From: Nitrospirillum iridis
GTDB lineage: Bacteria > Pseudomonadota > Alphaproteobacteria > Azospirillales > Azospirillaceae
DNA length: 64,000 nt
Assembly (NCBI RefSeq): GCF_014205765.1
Contig: NZ_JACIIZ010000010.1
Coordinates: 186,001 to 250,000, forward strand
Reading direction: 5' to 3'
This document shows, in pieces, positions 43,960 to 52,449 of this stretch (position 1 is the first letter of the stretch; each line of letters starts with the position of its first letter). The position numbers and the translations under genes were made by a program. The notes beneath the pieces were generated by a model that ran no database searches, was not told the DNA's origin, and saw nothing but the letters and a program-made list of their open reading frames with translations.

Positions 43960-46077
43960 TCAGCGCCGCGGCGCCTCATCCCGTTGGATGCCTGAGCGTT
44001 CCATCACCGCCCGCGCGCCGGCCGGCCATGTGTCGCCCTTGACCTCGACAGTGTCGACCAGACGGTTGTTGAGGTAATCGGTCAGCGTTCCCCGCGCCCG
44101 CCCGTCGCGGTACCAGTTGCCTAAGGCCAGATCGTCCATGGCCGTGCGGCGGGGAAGGTTGAAGTCCAGGGTGTTGACGTTCAGCCAGACATCGACCCTG
44201 TCGACGACGTTGTTGCGCACCGTCAGATACCGTGACCCCTCGTCCAGGTAGATGCCGATGCCGCCGGGGACGTCGTATATGTAATTCTCGGCGATCAGGC
44301 CGCCGGGATCGGCCGACAGATGGTAGATGGCGCCGCCATCCCCATACCATTGCTTAACGGAATGCACGCGGTTCCCGAAGATGACGGCGTCGCGCAGGAT
44401 GGTGGGCGTGTCGTAAGCCAGGTTGCCCGGCTGGTCGTAATAGCCGCGTTCCCGCGACCGATAGGCGGAGCTTCCGCCCGGGTCATTGACGCCCCAGCCC
44501 CAGCCGACATCGATCCCGTCATAGGGCGTGTCCGACACGTCGTTATGCAGGATCACCGGCGCCGTCGCATAGGTGACCAGGATGGCCGCCTGCTCCCGAT
44601 AGTCCTGTGACACGGTCCTGATCCGGTTGTTGCGGATCAGGATGTCGCGGACAGCCACGTCGGGACGCGGCGGATGGTGGGCATCCGGCGTGACGCCGCC
44701 CGCCATGATGGCGCCGCCCGACAGGTCGGTGAACAGGTTGCCCGACACCTCGATGGCGACGGCGCCCAGGCCGATGCCGCTGTCGTTGGCATCGGCATTG
44801 TTGCCTATGCCCAGGGCCACCTGTCCCAGATGCGTGAACTCGTCCCCCTCGAACAGGATGCGCGTCGCGGCGGCCACCTGGATCGCCGCCGGCTGCTGGC
44901 GCCAGTGGTTGCGGGCGGCCTCGAACGCCCAGCAGCCCCACGAGCAGTCCCGTATCGGCTCCGGGGGATAGTCGGAAAGGTGGCCGGCCAGGAACGCGCC
45001 GCTCTGCTGGCTGGCATAGCCTTGCGGGCCGGATGGCTCCAGCCAGCTGGTATGCTGGAAGCTCAGCCCCTTGAATTGCAGATCCTTGACAGGCGTGTCA
45101 TAGGTGCCGGCGATGGAAACCAGCAGCGACAGGCGCGGCAGAACCACCGAAGCCGTGCCCAAGTCCTCCCCGGCGCGGGGCTTGTAGTAAAGGCGGCCGG
45201 CGGCCGGATCGGCATACCACTGGCCGGGTTCGCGCAGGAATGCCAGGGCGTTGACCAGGAAAAGCCGGGCCGAAGCCTCGGAAACCGGCCGGGCGATGGT
45301 GTCATAGCCGATGATGTTGTTCCGCCACCCCGGCTGCTGCATGACGATACGGTCGCCCTCGATCCGTTCCACCATCGCATGCCGGTCGGTGAACCAGCCC
45401 GTACCCTCGACCTCGATCCGCTTCTGGTCCGGCACGTCGGCCAAGCCCCGCCAAGCCGGATCGACGATCTCCATCCCCCAGTCGTGGAAGCGGAAGGCCT
45501 GGCGCGGCACCTCCAGCGTCGCCCGGCGGGCCAGCCGGTCATTGACCCAGATCTGGCGCGGATCGACGCCGCGCGGGATGTCGGCCGCCCATATCCCCTT
45601 GGCCGGATCGGCCAACCGCCAGCCGGTCACCGTGTCGCCGCCGGAAATCACCGGCTTGGCCCCGTCCGCCGCCTCCCAGCGCACCAGGTGCCCCGCCTGC
45701 CCGCCATCCGCCGCGGAAAAGCGCAGCGGCTCCGCCAAACGGTAGACCCCGGCGGCCAGCCGCACGACGACATCCCGGTCGCGGTTCAGGTCCCGCACGG
45801 CGGCCTGGGCACGGGCCAGCGTGGCGAAGGGGTGGGCCGGCGACCCGTCGCCCGTGTCAGACCCGGTGGGCGATACCGACAGGACCACGGGCGGCGACAC
45901 GGGCCGTTGCGGTATCCTGATGGTCGCCAGCAGTTTTTCCCCGTACAGCCGTTCCGGCTGATGGGCGGGGGGCAGGTCGGGGGTGGGCAAGTTGGGGGCT
46001 GGCGGTGTCTGCGACCACCCCGGCGCCGATGTCAACAGCAAGGCCAACAGGCCGAGACGCGCCGCATACGATCCCAT
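43960..46077 (-). CDS. secreted right-handed beta-helix protein, candidate glycoside hydrolase (paralogue 2)
   Basis: A 705-residue protein with a signal peptide (AARLGLLALLLTSAPGWSQ), a proline-rich segment, then the same architecture as the protein at 33.2-35.3 kb: SPTGSDTGDGSPAHPFATLARAQAAV, GGAIMAGGV, DGIDVGWGWGVNDPGG, GDGGAIYHLSADPG and IGIYLDEGSRYL. The shared blocks show duplication and divergence. It lies directly downstream of the sugar transporter gene. A role in releasing a 6-deoxysugar from polysaccharide is inferred. The ATG before the signal peptide, with GGGGG upstream, was chosen over an earlier in-frame codon. Confidence 0.83.
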   Translation of the reverse strand: MGSYAARLGLLALLLTSAPGWSQTPPAPNLPTPDLPPAHQPERLYGEKLLATIRIPQRPVSPPVVLSVSPTGSDTGDGSPAHPFATLARAQAAVRDLNRDRDVVVRLAAGVYRLAEPLRFSAADGGQAGHLVRWEAADGAKPVISGGDTVTGWRLADPAKGIWAADIPRGVDPRQIWVNDRLARRATLEVPRQAFRFHDWGMEIVDPAWRGLADVPDQKRIEVEGTGWFTDRHAMVERIEGDRIVMQQPGWRNNIIGYDTIARPVSEASARLFLVNALAFLREPGQWYADPAAGRLYYKPRAGEDLGTASVVLPRLSLLVSIAGTYDTPVKDLQFKGLSFQHTSWLEPSGPQGYASQQSGAFLAGHLSDYPPEPIRDCSWGCWAFEAARNHWRQQPAAIQVAAATRILFEGDEFTHLGQVALGIGNNADANDSGIGLGAVAIEVSGNLFTDLSGGAIMAGGVTPDAHHPPRPDVAVRDILIRNNRIRTVSQDYREQAAILVTYATAPVILHNDVSDTPYDGIDVGWGWGVNDPGGSSAYRSRERGYYDQPGNLAYDTPTILRDAVIFGNRVHSVKQWYGDGGAIYHLSADPGGLIAENYIYDVPGGIGIYLDEGSRYLTVRNNVVDRVDVWLNVNTLDFNLPRRTAMDDLALGNWYRDGRARGTLTDYLNNRLVDTVEVKGDTWPAGARAVMERSGIQRDEAPRR

Positions 46078-46129
46078 CGCCCAACCCCCTTTAAAGCCAT
46101 TGTTTCCAACGCGCCGGTCGCTCGCCGCC

Positions 46130-47416
46130 TCAGCGTACCGACCGGATCGGCAACACGAAGAACGAGGACAGGAAGACGAAGACGATGGCCGCGATGAACA
46201 GCACGCTGTAATCGCCACCGGACAGGCCCAGCAACCAGGCGGACATGACGGGACTGATGGCCTGCGGAATATTGATGGCGGTGGTCAGGATGCCCAGGTC
46301 CTTGCCGGTGGACCCAGTGTCCCGGGGCAGCACCTGGGTCATCAACGCCATGTCCACCGCAGTGAACGCGCCGTAGCCCAACCCGACGATGCCGGCATAG
46401 AGGTACATCCCCTCCACCGTCGGGGAGATCAGCGGGACCACGCAGGCCGCCGCCATGATGACGGAGGAGAAGAAGACGAAGGGCTTGCGCCGCCCCACCC
46501 TGTCCGACAGGAAGCCGGAAACCAGGCCGGAGAACAACAGCATGACGAAGGTGATGGCGGAGATGTTGCCGATGACGACGTTGGCCTGGTCCACCGACAG
46601 GTGGATGTAGTCCCGCAGGATGTAGAGCTGGTAGGTCACCACCCCCTGGTATCCCATGTAGATCGTGAAGCGGCCGAGGAAGGCCCAGCCGAAATCGGGA
46701 TACTTGCGCGGATCGATCCAGAAGCTGCGCAGGAAGGCCACCAGGCTGAAGGGCGCTGGCTTCAGATGCGCCGACGACGCCTCGCGGTTCAAGAAAACGA
46801 AAGCGACACAGCAGGCGGCGACGGCCAGGGCGAACACCAGATAGCCCAGCGCCAGCTGGCCGGCCAGGTGCCCCGCCACGATGATGCCCACCGTGCCGCC
46901 GGCCGTCATGCCCGCCCCGATGAAGCCGGAGGCGGTCCCCCGGTTGGCCGGCGCGAAGCGGTCGGCCACCACGGTGGACAGCGGGCCCTGCATGGCGTTG
47001 TAGGCGATGGCCGCCATGACCCACAGCACCGTGATGGACCACAGGGACGTCACCAGCGACACGCCGAACAGGCACATCGACCCGATGAGCGAGGCCAAGG
47101 CGATCCACGGCGACCGCCGGCCCCAGCGCGACCGGGTGCGGTCGGACAAGGCGCCGGCGATGGGGGTGGTCAGCGTCGAGAAAATGGACGTGATGGACAT
47201 GACGATGGCGAAGTTCGCCGCCTTCGCCGCCGGGTCCAGCGCCGCCACCTGGTTGGGCAGCAGCACGGAGATGACCCCGTTGTAGAGGGCCAGCAGCACG
47301 AAAAAATTGGTCAGCAGCGACCAGAGCAGGACCCAACGCCGCCGCCCCGCGACATGCTGGCTGGTGTCTTCCGCCGCAGCGGAGGGAAGGGGGACGTCCA
47401 TGGGAATGTCGCTCAT
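46130..47416 (-). CDS. MFS sugar transporter
   Basis: A 428-residue twelve-helix transporter with features between MFS and the SLC45/GPH sugar symporters: LYNGVISVLLPNQVAALDP, GALSDRTRSRWGRRSPWI (loop 2-3 motif), ADRFAPANRGTASGFIGAGMTAGG and SGFLSDRVGRRKPFVF (repeat of the motif). It probably imports the free 6-deoxysugar, as no FucP-like gene is present. It is between the lactonase-like amidohydrolase and beta-helix paralogue 2 in one leftward block. Confidence 0.9.
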   Translation of the reverse strand: MSDIPMDVPLPSAAAEDTSQHVAGRRRWVLLWSLLTNFFVLLALYNGVISVLLPNQVAALDPAAKAANFAIVMSITSIFSTLTTPIAGALSDRTRSRWGRRSPWIALASLIGSMCLFGVSLVTSLWSITVLWVMAAIAYNAMQGPLSTVVADRFAPANRGTASGFIGAGMTAGGTVGIIVAGHLAGQLALGYLVFALAVAACCVAFVFLNREASSAHLKPAPFSLVAFLRSFWIDPRKYPDFGWAFLGRFTIYMGYQGVVTYQLYILRDYIHLSVDQANVVIGNISAITFVMLLFSGLVSGFLSDRVGRRKPFVFFSSVIMAAACVVPLISPTVEGMYLYAGIVGLGYGAFTAVDMALMTQVLPRDTGSTGKDLGILTTAINIPQAISPVMSAWLLGLSGGDYSVLFIAAIVFVFLSSFFVLPIRSVR

Positions 47417-47497
47417 CTTCGGTTGATCTCTCCCTGACTGCCGTCTTGACGGGCCCTCTTGGGTGGGGCCGTTGTCGATTGATTGTTTATCGCCGCG

Positions 47498-48358
47498 TCA
47501 TCCGCCGCCCAGCCGGTAAACCCGCCGGGCCACACCGTGGCACACCGCGTCCCGATCCGCCTGGGTCCAGCCGGCGGCGATGTCCTGGAACGCCGCCAGC
47601 CACGTCGGGTAGCCGCCGGCCAGATCCACCACGGGCCAGTCACCGCCGAACAGGCAGCGCCCGGCGCCAAAGCAGGCCAGGGTGTGGTCGATGTAAGGCC
47701 GCAAGTCCTCCACCCGCCAGCCCTCCCACCGCGCCTGGGTGGTCAGGCCGGAGATTTTGCAGGCCAGGTTGGGGAAGCGCGCCAGCCGGGCCAGGGCGTC
47801 GGCCCAGCCGTCGCCCCGGATGTCGCCGCCGTGGGTGGCGATGTCGGGCTTGCCCAGGTGGTCCAGCACGGTGACGGCGTCCGGCACCGCCGCGTACAGA
47901 TGGTCCAGCGCCTGGGCCACATCCCGCAGCTGCGGCGCGCGGGCGCAGATGTCCAGGCTGAACCCCGCCTTCGCCGCCCGCACCATGCCATCCAGGTGAT
48001 CGGGGTCGGTGACGAAGGCCAGCGGCTCGTTTTGCACCGACCGGCGCACACCGCGCACCAGTGGCCGCGCCGCCAGGGCGTCGATCGCCGCCTGCGCCCC
48101 CGCCCCCAGTTCCAACGGCGCGAAAGCCACGATGCCGCCCACCGGCACGCGGTCCGCCAACCCGGCGACCCAGTCCACCTCATCCAGTGCCTGGGCCGGA
48201 TCGCAGTCCGCCTGCACGAACACCGCCTGCTCGACAGGCAATCCCAGCGCCGCCCATTCGAGCGGCGTGTGCGCCCCCCCGATGGACGGGACGTGGGACA
48301 GCCAGTCGTAGCGCAGGCGCGCCGGATCCCAGAGGTGCAGGTGGGCGTCGATCAGCAT
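47498..48358 (-). CDS. amidohydrolase, probable sugar-acid lactonase
   Basis: A 286-residue COG3618-type amidohydrolase. It begins LIDAHLHLWDP (HxH metal ligands), and has VLDHLGKPDIATHGGD, LACKISGLTTQARW and CLFGGDWPV with the last metal-binding aspartate. Members of this group hydrolyse L-fucono-1,5-lactone and similar sugar lactones. The ATG overlaps the dehydratase stop by one base (TGATG), so the two are coupled: lactone hydrolysis followed by acid dehydration runs in pathway order with the aldo/keto reductase. Confidence 0.9.
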   Translation of the reverse strand: MLIDAHLHLWDPARLRYDWLSHVPSIGGAHTPLEWAALGLPVEQAVFVQADCDPAQALDEVDWVAGLADRVPVGGIVAFAPLELGAGAQAAIDALAARPLVRGVRRSVQNEPLAFVTDPDHLDGMVRAAKAGFSLDICARAPQLRDVAQALDHLYAAVPDAVTVLDHLGKPDIATHGGDIRGDGWADALARLARFPNLACKISGLTTQARWEGWRVEDLRPYIDHTLACFGAGRCLFGGDWPVVDLAGGYPTWLAAFQDIAAGWTQADRDAVCHGVARRVYRLGGG

Positions 48359-49506
48359 CAGCTTAGCCGGCACGGCGCCAAGCGGACCTGGGGCGGTGCC
48401 GCGCCCAGGTCGGCGCGGTCCAGGATGGCCGGCCGGCGCCAGAGGGTCCGCGCGCCCTCGCTCAGCACCAGGCCGTGGCCCGGCGCCTCCCGGCCGTGAA
48501 TGTAGCCGTCTTCCATGCGGTAGCCCTCCTCCACCAGATGATCGAAGTTCTGGTAGGAATATTCCAGCCACTCGACCTCCGGCAGCGCCAAGGCCATGTT
48601 GACGCCGATCTCCAGGAAGGAGTTTCCCAGCGTCACCGGCACCGCCTTCTCCGCCGCCAGCCAGCCGATCCGCATGACGTCGGTGACATGGCCGTGGACG
48701 TTCAGCATGTCGGCCCCGCCCGCCTCGATCAGCGCGCGCTTGCCCGACACGTCCAGATATTCGCCGCTGTTGATCAGGGTGCGGCCGGCCGTCTGGCGCA
48801 GCAGGCGCAGGCCGTCGAAATCATTGCGCTGGATGGGATCCTCCAGCCAGAAGATCTCGTGCCCCGCCTTGCGCATCAGTTCCAGGTTCAGGATGGTCTG
48901 CTTGGGCGACCAGGCCTCGTTGGCGTCCACCATCACGGTGGCGCCAGCACCGACGGCCTGCTTCAGCAGATCCAGGCGGTGGATGTCGCGCTCGATCTCC
49001 GGATGGCCGACCTTGATCTTGAAGGCGGTGAAGCCTTCGGACGCGGCATGGGCGAACAGAGTCTGGAACGCCCCGTCATCCAGGTGGAAATCCAGGCCGG
49101 AGGCGTAGGCCCGCACCTTCCGCTTGCGGGCCCCCAGCAGCCGCCACAGCGGCAGGCCTACGGATTTGGCGAACAGATCCCAGACCGCCTGCTGCAATGC
49201 CTCCTCGAACGGCAGGGTGTGGCGCCGGGCGGTGCCGCCGCGCGGCCGGGTCACCCGATGGGCCAGGGCGCCGGACTGCTGCCCCTCCAGCCCGGGCCAC
49301 ACCTCCGACCGGAAGACGCGGATGATCTCCCCCTCCTCCGGCAGGGGGAAGAACAGCGACTGGACGAATCCCAGGCCGACCGAGCCATCGGAACCCACCA
49401 GTTCCAGGGCTGCGACATGAACGTCATCGGCACGGACTTGGCTATCCCCGATGACCCGATCTCGGGCAAACTGGAATCGTGTGATGCGGAAGTCGACGAT
49501 CTGCAT
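48358..49506 (-). CDS. enolase-superfamily sugar-acid dehydratase (L-fuconate dehydratase candidate)
   Basis: A 382-residue mandelate-racemase-subgroup enzyme. The KxK catalytic motif is in FTAFKIKVGHPEIER, the metal ligands are Asp in TVMVDANEAW, Glu in FWLEDPI and Glu in LINSGEYL, and the histidine is near NVHGHVTDV. The reaction would be syn-dehydration of L-fuconate or a close analogue to the 2-keto-3-deoxy acid. It is shorter than the roughly 440-residue Xanthomonas-type FucD, so substrate identity rests on context. ATG was chosen; a GTG two codons earlier is possible. It is divergent from the GntR gene. Confidence 0.87.
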   Translation of the reverse strand: MQIVDFRITRFQFARDRVIGDSQVRADDVHVAALELVGSDGSVGLGFVQSLFFPLPEEGEIIRVFRSEVWPGLEGQQSGALAHRVTRPRGGTARRHTLPFEEALQQAVWDLFAKSVGLPLWRLLGARKRKVRAYASGLDFHLDDGAFQTLFAHAASEGFTAFKIKVGHPEIERDIHRLDLLKQAVGAGATVMVDANEAWSPKQTILNLELMRKAGHEIFWLEDPIQRNDFDGLRLLRQTAGRTLINSGEYLDVSGKRALIEAGGADMLNVHGHVTDVMRIGWLAAEKAVPVTLGNSFLEIGVNMALALPEVEWLEYSYQNFDHLVEEGYRMEDGYIHGREAPGHGLVLSEGARTLWRRPAILDRADLGAAPPQVRLAPCRLS

Positions 49507-49524
49507 TTTCACCGCTACACTCTA

Positions 49525-49544
49525 TTCAGATATCGATATCTGAA
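49525..49544. promoter_or_regulatory. GntR operator candidate 2 (20-bp perfect palindrome)
   Basis: TTCAGATATCGATATCTGAA reads the same on both strands and lies between the divergent dehydratase and GntR genes, 22 bases before the GntR start. The TGAAATATCAG that follows directly (49541-49551) recurs exactly upstream of the large TonB receptor gene at 60675-60685. The location implies autoregulation and control of the leftward block. Confidence 0.75.
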
Positions 49545-49565
49545 ATATCAGGACATGGAATAGAT

Positions 49566-50276
49566 ATGGCAGCGGCACGCAGAAAGCAAGCGGCAAACGC
49601 GGCGGTCGAGGAGTCCGGCGGCGCCCCGGAGGGCAAGCGCCTGAGCGAGATCGCCTACAGCGCCATCCTGGAGGGATTGTTCGCCCGCAAGGTCCCCGCC
49701 GGCGCCTTCGTGTCGCAAAATGATCTGGTGCAGCTGCTGGGCATCCCGGTGCAGCCGTTGCGCGACGCGCTGCGCGTGCTGGAGGCGGAAGGGGTGCTGA
49801 CCATCCATCCCCGCTCCGGCATCCAGTTCCTGAAGCCGGATTTCGAGTTCGCCCGTTCCACCTATCAGTTCCGCTCCATCATAGAACGCGCGGCCGCCCG
49901 CACCTACGCGGAAACCGGCGACGCGGCGGAGATCGCAGGCCTGCTGGCCGACCACCAGGCGCTGATCGCCACCATAGAGAAGGACGGCCTGACCCCCGCC
50001 CTGATCCAGACGCTGGAGGGGCTGGAGCAGCGTTTCCATGGCGCCATGATCGCCTGCCTGCGCAACCCGCTGATCGAGACCACGGCCCGCCGGCTGAAGA
50101 ACTACGTCACCTTGATCCGCCTGGAACGGCTGATCACCCAGCCCCTGGCCCTGCGTACCTTGAATGAGCATATCGAGGTGCTGCGCGCCTGCACCGACCG
50201 CGACGGCGACCGGGCGGAGGCGGCGCTGACCGTGCACTTCCAGGCGGCTTTGCAGCGCATCCTGGGCATGTTCTGA
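49566..50276 (+). CDS. GntR-family regulator, FadR/FCD subgroup
   Basis: A 236-residue regulator: a lysine-rich N-terminal tail, a winged helix (RLSEIAYSAILEGLFARKVPAGAFVSQNDLVQLLGIPVQPLRDALRVLEAEGVL) and a helical FCD ligand domain (FRSIIERAAARTYAETGD, HIEVLRACTDRDGDRAEAAL). Such proteins usually respond to a sugar acid or keto acid of the pathway they control. It lies at the centre of the sugar locus next to matching palindromes, so it likely represses both directions until the acid intermediate appears. Confidence 0.92.
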   Translation: MAAARRKQAANAAVEESGGAPEGKRLSEIAYSAILEGLFARKVPAGAFVSQNDLVQLLGIPVQPLRDALRVLEAEGVLTIHPRSGIQFLKPDFEFARSTYQFRSIIERAAARTYAETGDAAEIAGLLADHQALIATIEKDGLTPALIQTLEGLEQRFHGAMIACLRNPLIETTARRLKNYVTLIRLERLITQPLALRTLNEHIEVLRACTDRDGDRAEAALTVHFQAALQRILGMF

Positions 50277-50294
50277 ATCGGCCGCCCAGCGGCG

Positions 50295-50322
50295 TTGACA
50301 TATAACAATACGTATCTAATAT
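50295..50322 (+). promoter_or_regulatory. sigma70-type promoter
   Basis: TTGACA (50295-50300) and TAATAT (50317-50322) with 16 bases between them form a near-consensus promoter 41 bases before the FAH gene. ATATCAG follows directly, a half-site like those in the GntR operator candidates, so the promoter is probably repressed by GntR. Confidence 0.7.
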
Positions 50323-50362
50323 ATCAGTTGCGACTCAATCGTCTCAACCGAATGGATATGTG

Positions 50363-51217
50363 ATGAAACTGGCCCGTTACGGCGCCCCCGGCCACGAACG
50401 CCCCGCCCTGCTGGATGCCCAGGGCACCCCGCGCGACCTGTCCGGCATCGTCGACGACATCGCCGGCGACGTGCTGACCAGCGCCGGCCTGGCGCGGCTG
50501 GCGGCCATCGACCCCGCCACGCTGCCCGCCCTTCCCGCCGGGCAGCGCATCGGGCCGGCCGTGGGACGCGTGGGCAAGATGATCTGCGTCGGCCTGAACT
50601 TCCGCGACCACGCGGCAGAGTCCAACCTGCCGCTGCCGACCCAGCCCATCCTTTTCATGAAGGCCACCACGGCCATCTGCGGCCCCAACGACGACGTCGT
50701 CATCCCCTACGGCTCGGTGAAGACGGATTGGGAGGTGGAGCTGGGCGTGGTCATCGGCGACGTCGCCCGCCACGTGCCGCTGGAAAAGGCGCTGGACCAT
50801 GTCGCCGGCTATGTCCTGATCAACGACCTGTCGGAACGCGAATTCCAGCTGGAGCATGGCGGCCAGTGGGTGAAGGGCAAGAGCTGCGACACCTTCGGCC
50901 CCATCGGCCCCTTCCTGGCGACCAAGGAGGAGATCGCGGATCCCCAGGCCCTGGGGATGTGGCTGACGGTCAACGGCCACCGCTACCAGAACGGCACCTC
51001 GGCGGAGATGGTGTTCGGCGTCGCCCACCTGGTCAGCTACATCAGCCGCTACATGACCCTGATGCCGGGCGATGTCATCAGCACCGGCACCCCCGCCGGC
51101 GTCGGCCTGGGCCAGACCCCACCCACCTACCTCCAGCCCGGCGACGTGATCGAGCTGGGTATCGACGGCCTGGGCACCCAGCGCCAGCGCACGGTGGCGT
51201 GGGGCGCGGTGGAATAA
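50363..51217 (+). CDS. FAH-family 2,4-diketo-3-deoxy-L-fuconate hydrolase candidate
   Basis: A 284-residue fumarylacetoacetate-hydrolase protein. It has KMICVGLNFRDHAAESNLPLP, PILFMKATTAICGPND, the acidic metal-site DWEVELGVVIG, and MLGVAHLV-like MVFGVAHLVSYISRYMTL followed by PGDVISTGTPAGVGLG. This length and sequence type fits the hydrolase that splits 2,4-diketo-3-deoxy-L-fuconate into pyruvate and L-lactate in the non-phosphorylating fucose route. It starts the rightward operon under a strong promoter; the aldo/keto reductase gene follows after two bases. The ATG is used rather than the GTG directly before it. Confidence 0.88.
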   Translation: MKLARYGAPGHERPALLDAQGTPRDLSGIVDDIAGDVLTSAGLARLAAIDPATLPALPAGQRIGPAVGRVGKMICVGLNFRDHAAESNLPLPTQPILFMKATTAICGPNDDVVIPYGSVKTDWEVELGVVIGDVARHVPLEKALDHVAGYVLINDLSEREFQLEHGGQWVKGKSCDTFGPIGPFLATKEEIADPQALGMWLTVNGHRYQNGTSAEMVFGVAHLVSYISRYMTLMPGDVISTGTPAGVGLGQTPPTYLQPGDVIELGIDGLGTQRQRTVAWGAVE

Positions 51218-51219
51218 GC

Positions 51220-52266
51220 ATGGCGCTCGACCCTTCCCCCCTCGACCCTTCCCCCCTCGGCCCTTCGCCCCTCGACCCCGCTGGCCTAGGCGCCCTCGGC
51301 TTCGGCGCCGCGCCCATCGGCAACCTCTACCGCGCCATGCCGGAGGAGGATGCCGAGGCCACCATCCGGTCGGCCCTGGACGCCGGCATCCGCTACCTGG
51401 ACACGGCCCCGCACTACGGCTTCGGCCTGTCGGAAAAGCGCCTGGGCCGCTACCTGCCGGCCCTGGATCCGGACGAGGCGCTGATCATCTCCACCAAGGT
51501 GGGGCGGCGGCTGGACCCGGTGCCGGAGGCGGACCTGACCCGGGCCCGCCAGGGCTTCGTGACGCCGGAACCGTTCGAGAGCCGCTTCGACTATTCCTAT
51601 GACGCGGTCATGCGCTCCTATGAGGCCAGCCGGCAACGGTTGGGGCGGGAGCGCATCGACATCCTCTATGTCCACGACATCGGCCGCTACGCCCAGGGCG
51701 ACCGCCATGCGGAGACGTTCCGGCAGTTCATGGCGGGCGGCTATCGCGCCCTGCGGGAATTGCGCGACGGCGGGGCGGTGGGCGCCATCGGCCTGGGCGT
51801 GAACGAGTGGGAAGTCTGCGTCGAGGCGCTGGCCCACGGCGATTACGACCTGATGCTGCTGGCCGGCTGCTACACCCTGCTGGACCAGTCGCCGCTGGAC
51901 GTGTTCCTGCCGCTGTGCGCGCGGCGCGGCGTCGGCATCGTCATCGGCGGCCCCTACAATTCCGGCATCCTGGCCACCGGCGTGAAGGGCCCCGGCCCCG
52001 TCAACTACCAGTACCAGCCGGCCCCGCCGGGCATCGTGGCCCGCGTCGCCGCCATCGAGGCGGTGTGCGACGCCCACGGCGTGCCCCTCGCGGCGGCGGC
52101 CCTGCAATTCCCCCTGGCCCATGGCCAGGTGGCCTCCGTCATCCCGGGCATGAACAGCCCCGGCCAGGTGGAACGGGCCGTCAGCCTGATGCGCCACCCC
52201 ATCCCCGCCGCCCTGTGGGCGGAGCTGAAACACCAGGGCCTGCTGCGCGCCGACGCGCCGGTCTAG
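51220..52266 (+). CDS. aldo/keto reductase, L-fucose dehydrogenase candidate
   Basis: A 348-residue aldo/keto reductase of the D-threo-aldose 1-dehydrogenase/pyridoxal dehydrogenase group. It has GIRYLDTAPHYGFGLSEKRLG (catalytic Asp and Tyr), ALIISTKVGRRL (catalytic Lys), DILYVHDIGRY (His) and a C-terminal VASVIPGMNSPGQVERAV. It would oxidise the pyranose to the lactone. The N-terminus contains a run of near-identical five-residue units (DPSPL) from a 15-base tandem repeat just before the conserved LGALGFGAAPIGNLYRAM, so the first 15-20 residues may be a recent expansion. Confidence 0.88.
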   Translation: MALDPSPLDPSPLGPSPLDPAGLGALGFGAAPIGNLYRAMPEEDAEATIRSALDAGIRYLDTAPHYGFGLSEKRLGRYLPALDPDEALIISTKVGRRLDPVPEADLTRARQGFVTPEPFESRFDYSYDAVMRSYEASRQRLGRERIDILYVHDIGRYAQGDRHAETFRQFMAGGYRALRELRDGGAVGAIGLGVNEWEVCVEALAHGDYDLMLLAGCYTLLDQSPLDVFLPLCARRGVGIVIGGPYNSGILATGVKGPGPVNYQYQPAPPGIVARVAAIEAVCDAHGVPLAAAALQFPLAHGQVASVIPGMNSPGQVERAVSLMRHPIPAALWAELKHQGLLRADAPV

Positions 52267-52275
52267 TCATGCCAA

Positions 52276-52426
52276 CGGCATTTGAACGTAACCGTTCAAA
52301 TGCCGCCCTCAATCGCCGGGCACCGACATCCGTCGGCTTGGCTTCCTCGTTTTGCAGTCCGCTACCGCTCCCCGCAAAACTCCGGCGGCCCCGGTCGGGG
52401 CCTACAGCGGCATAGTCATGCCGCTG
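52276..52426 (+). repeat. intergenic hairpin repeat, copy B
   Basis: Elements in order: a 13-base perfect stem (52276-52305) of the GGCATTTGAACG type, CCCTCAATCGCCGGGCA, CCGAC/GTCGG capped by ATCC (52323-52336), CTTGGCTTCCTCG, a GTTTTGC/GCAAAAC stem, CTCCGGCGG and a closing nine-base stem (52405-52426). It lies between the aldo/keto reductase and SDR genes of the fucose operon, sense to both. Confidence 0.85.
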
Positions 52427-52449
52427 GGATAACCTGAAGGAAACACGTA

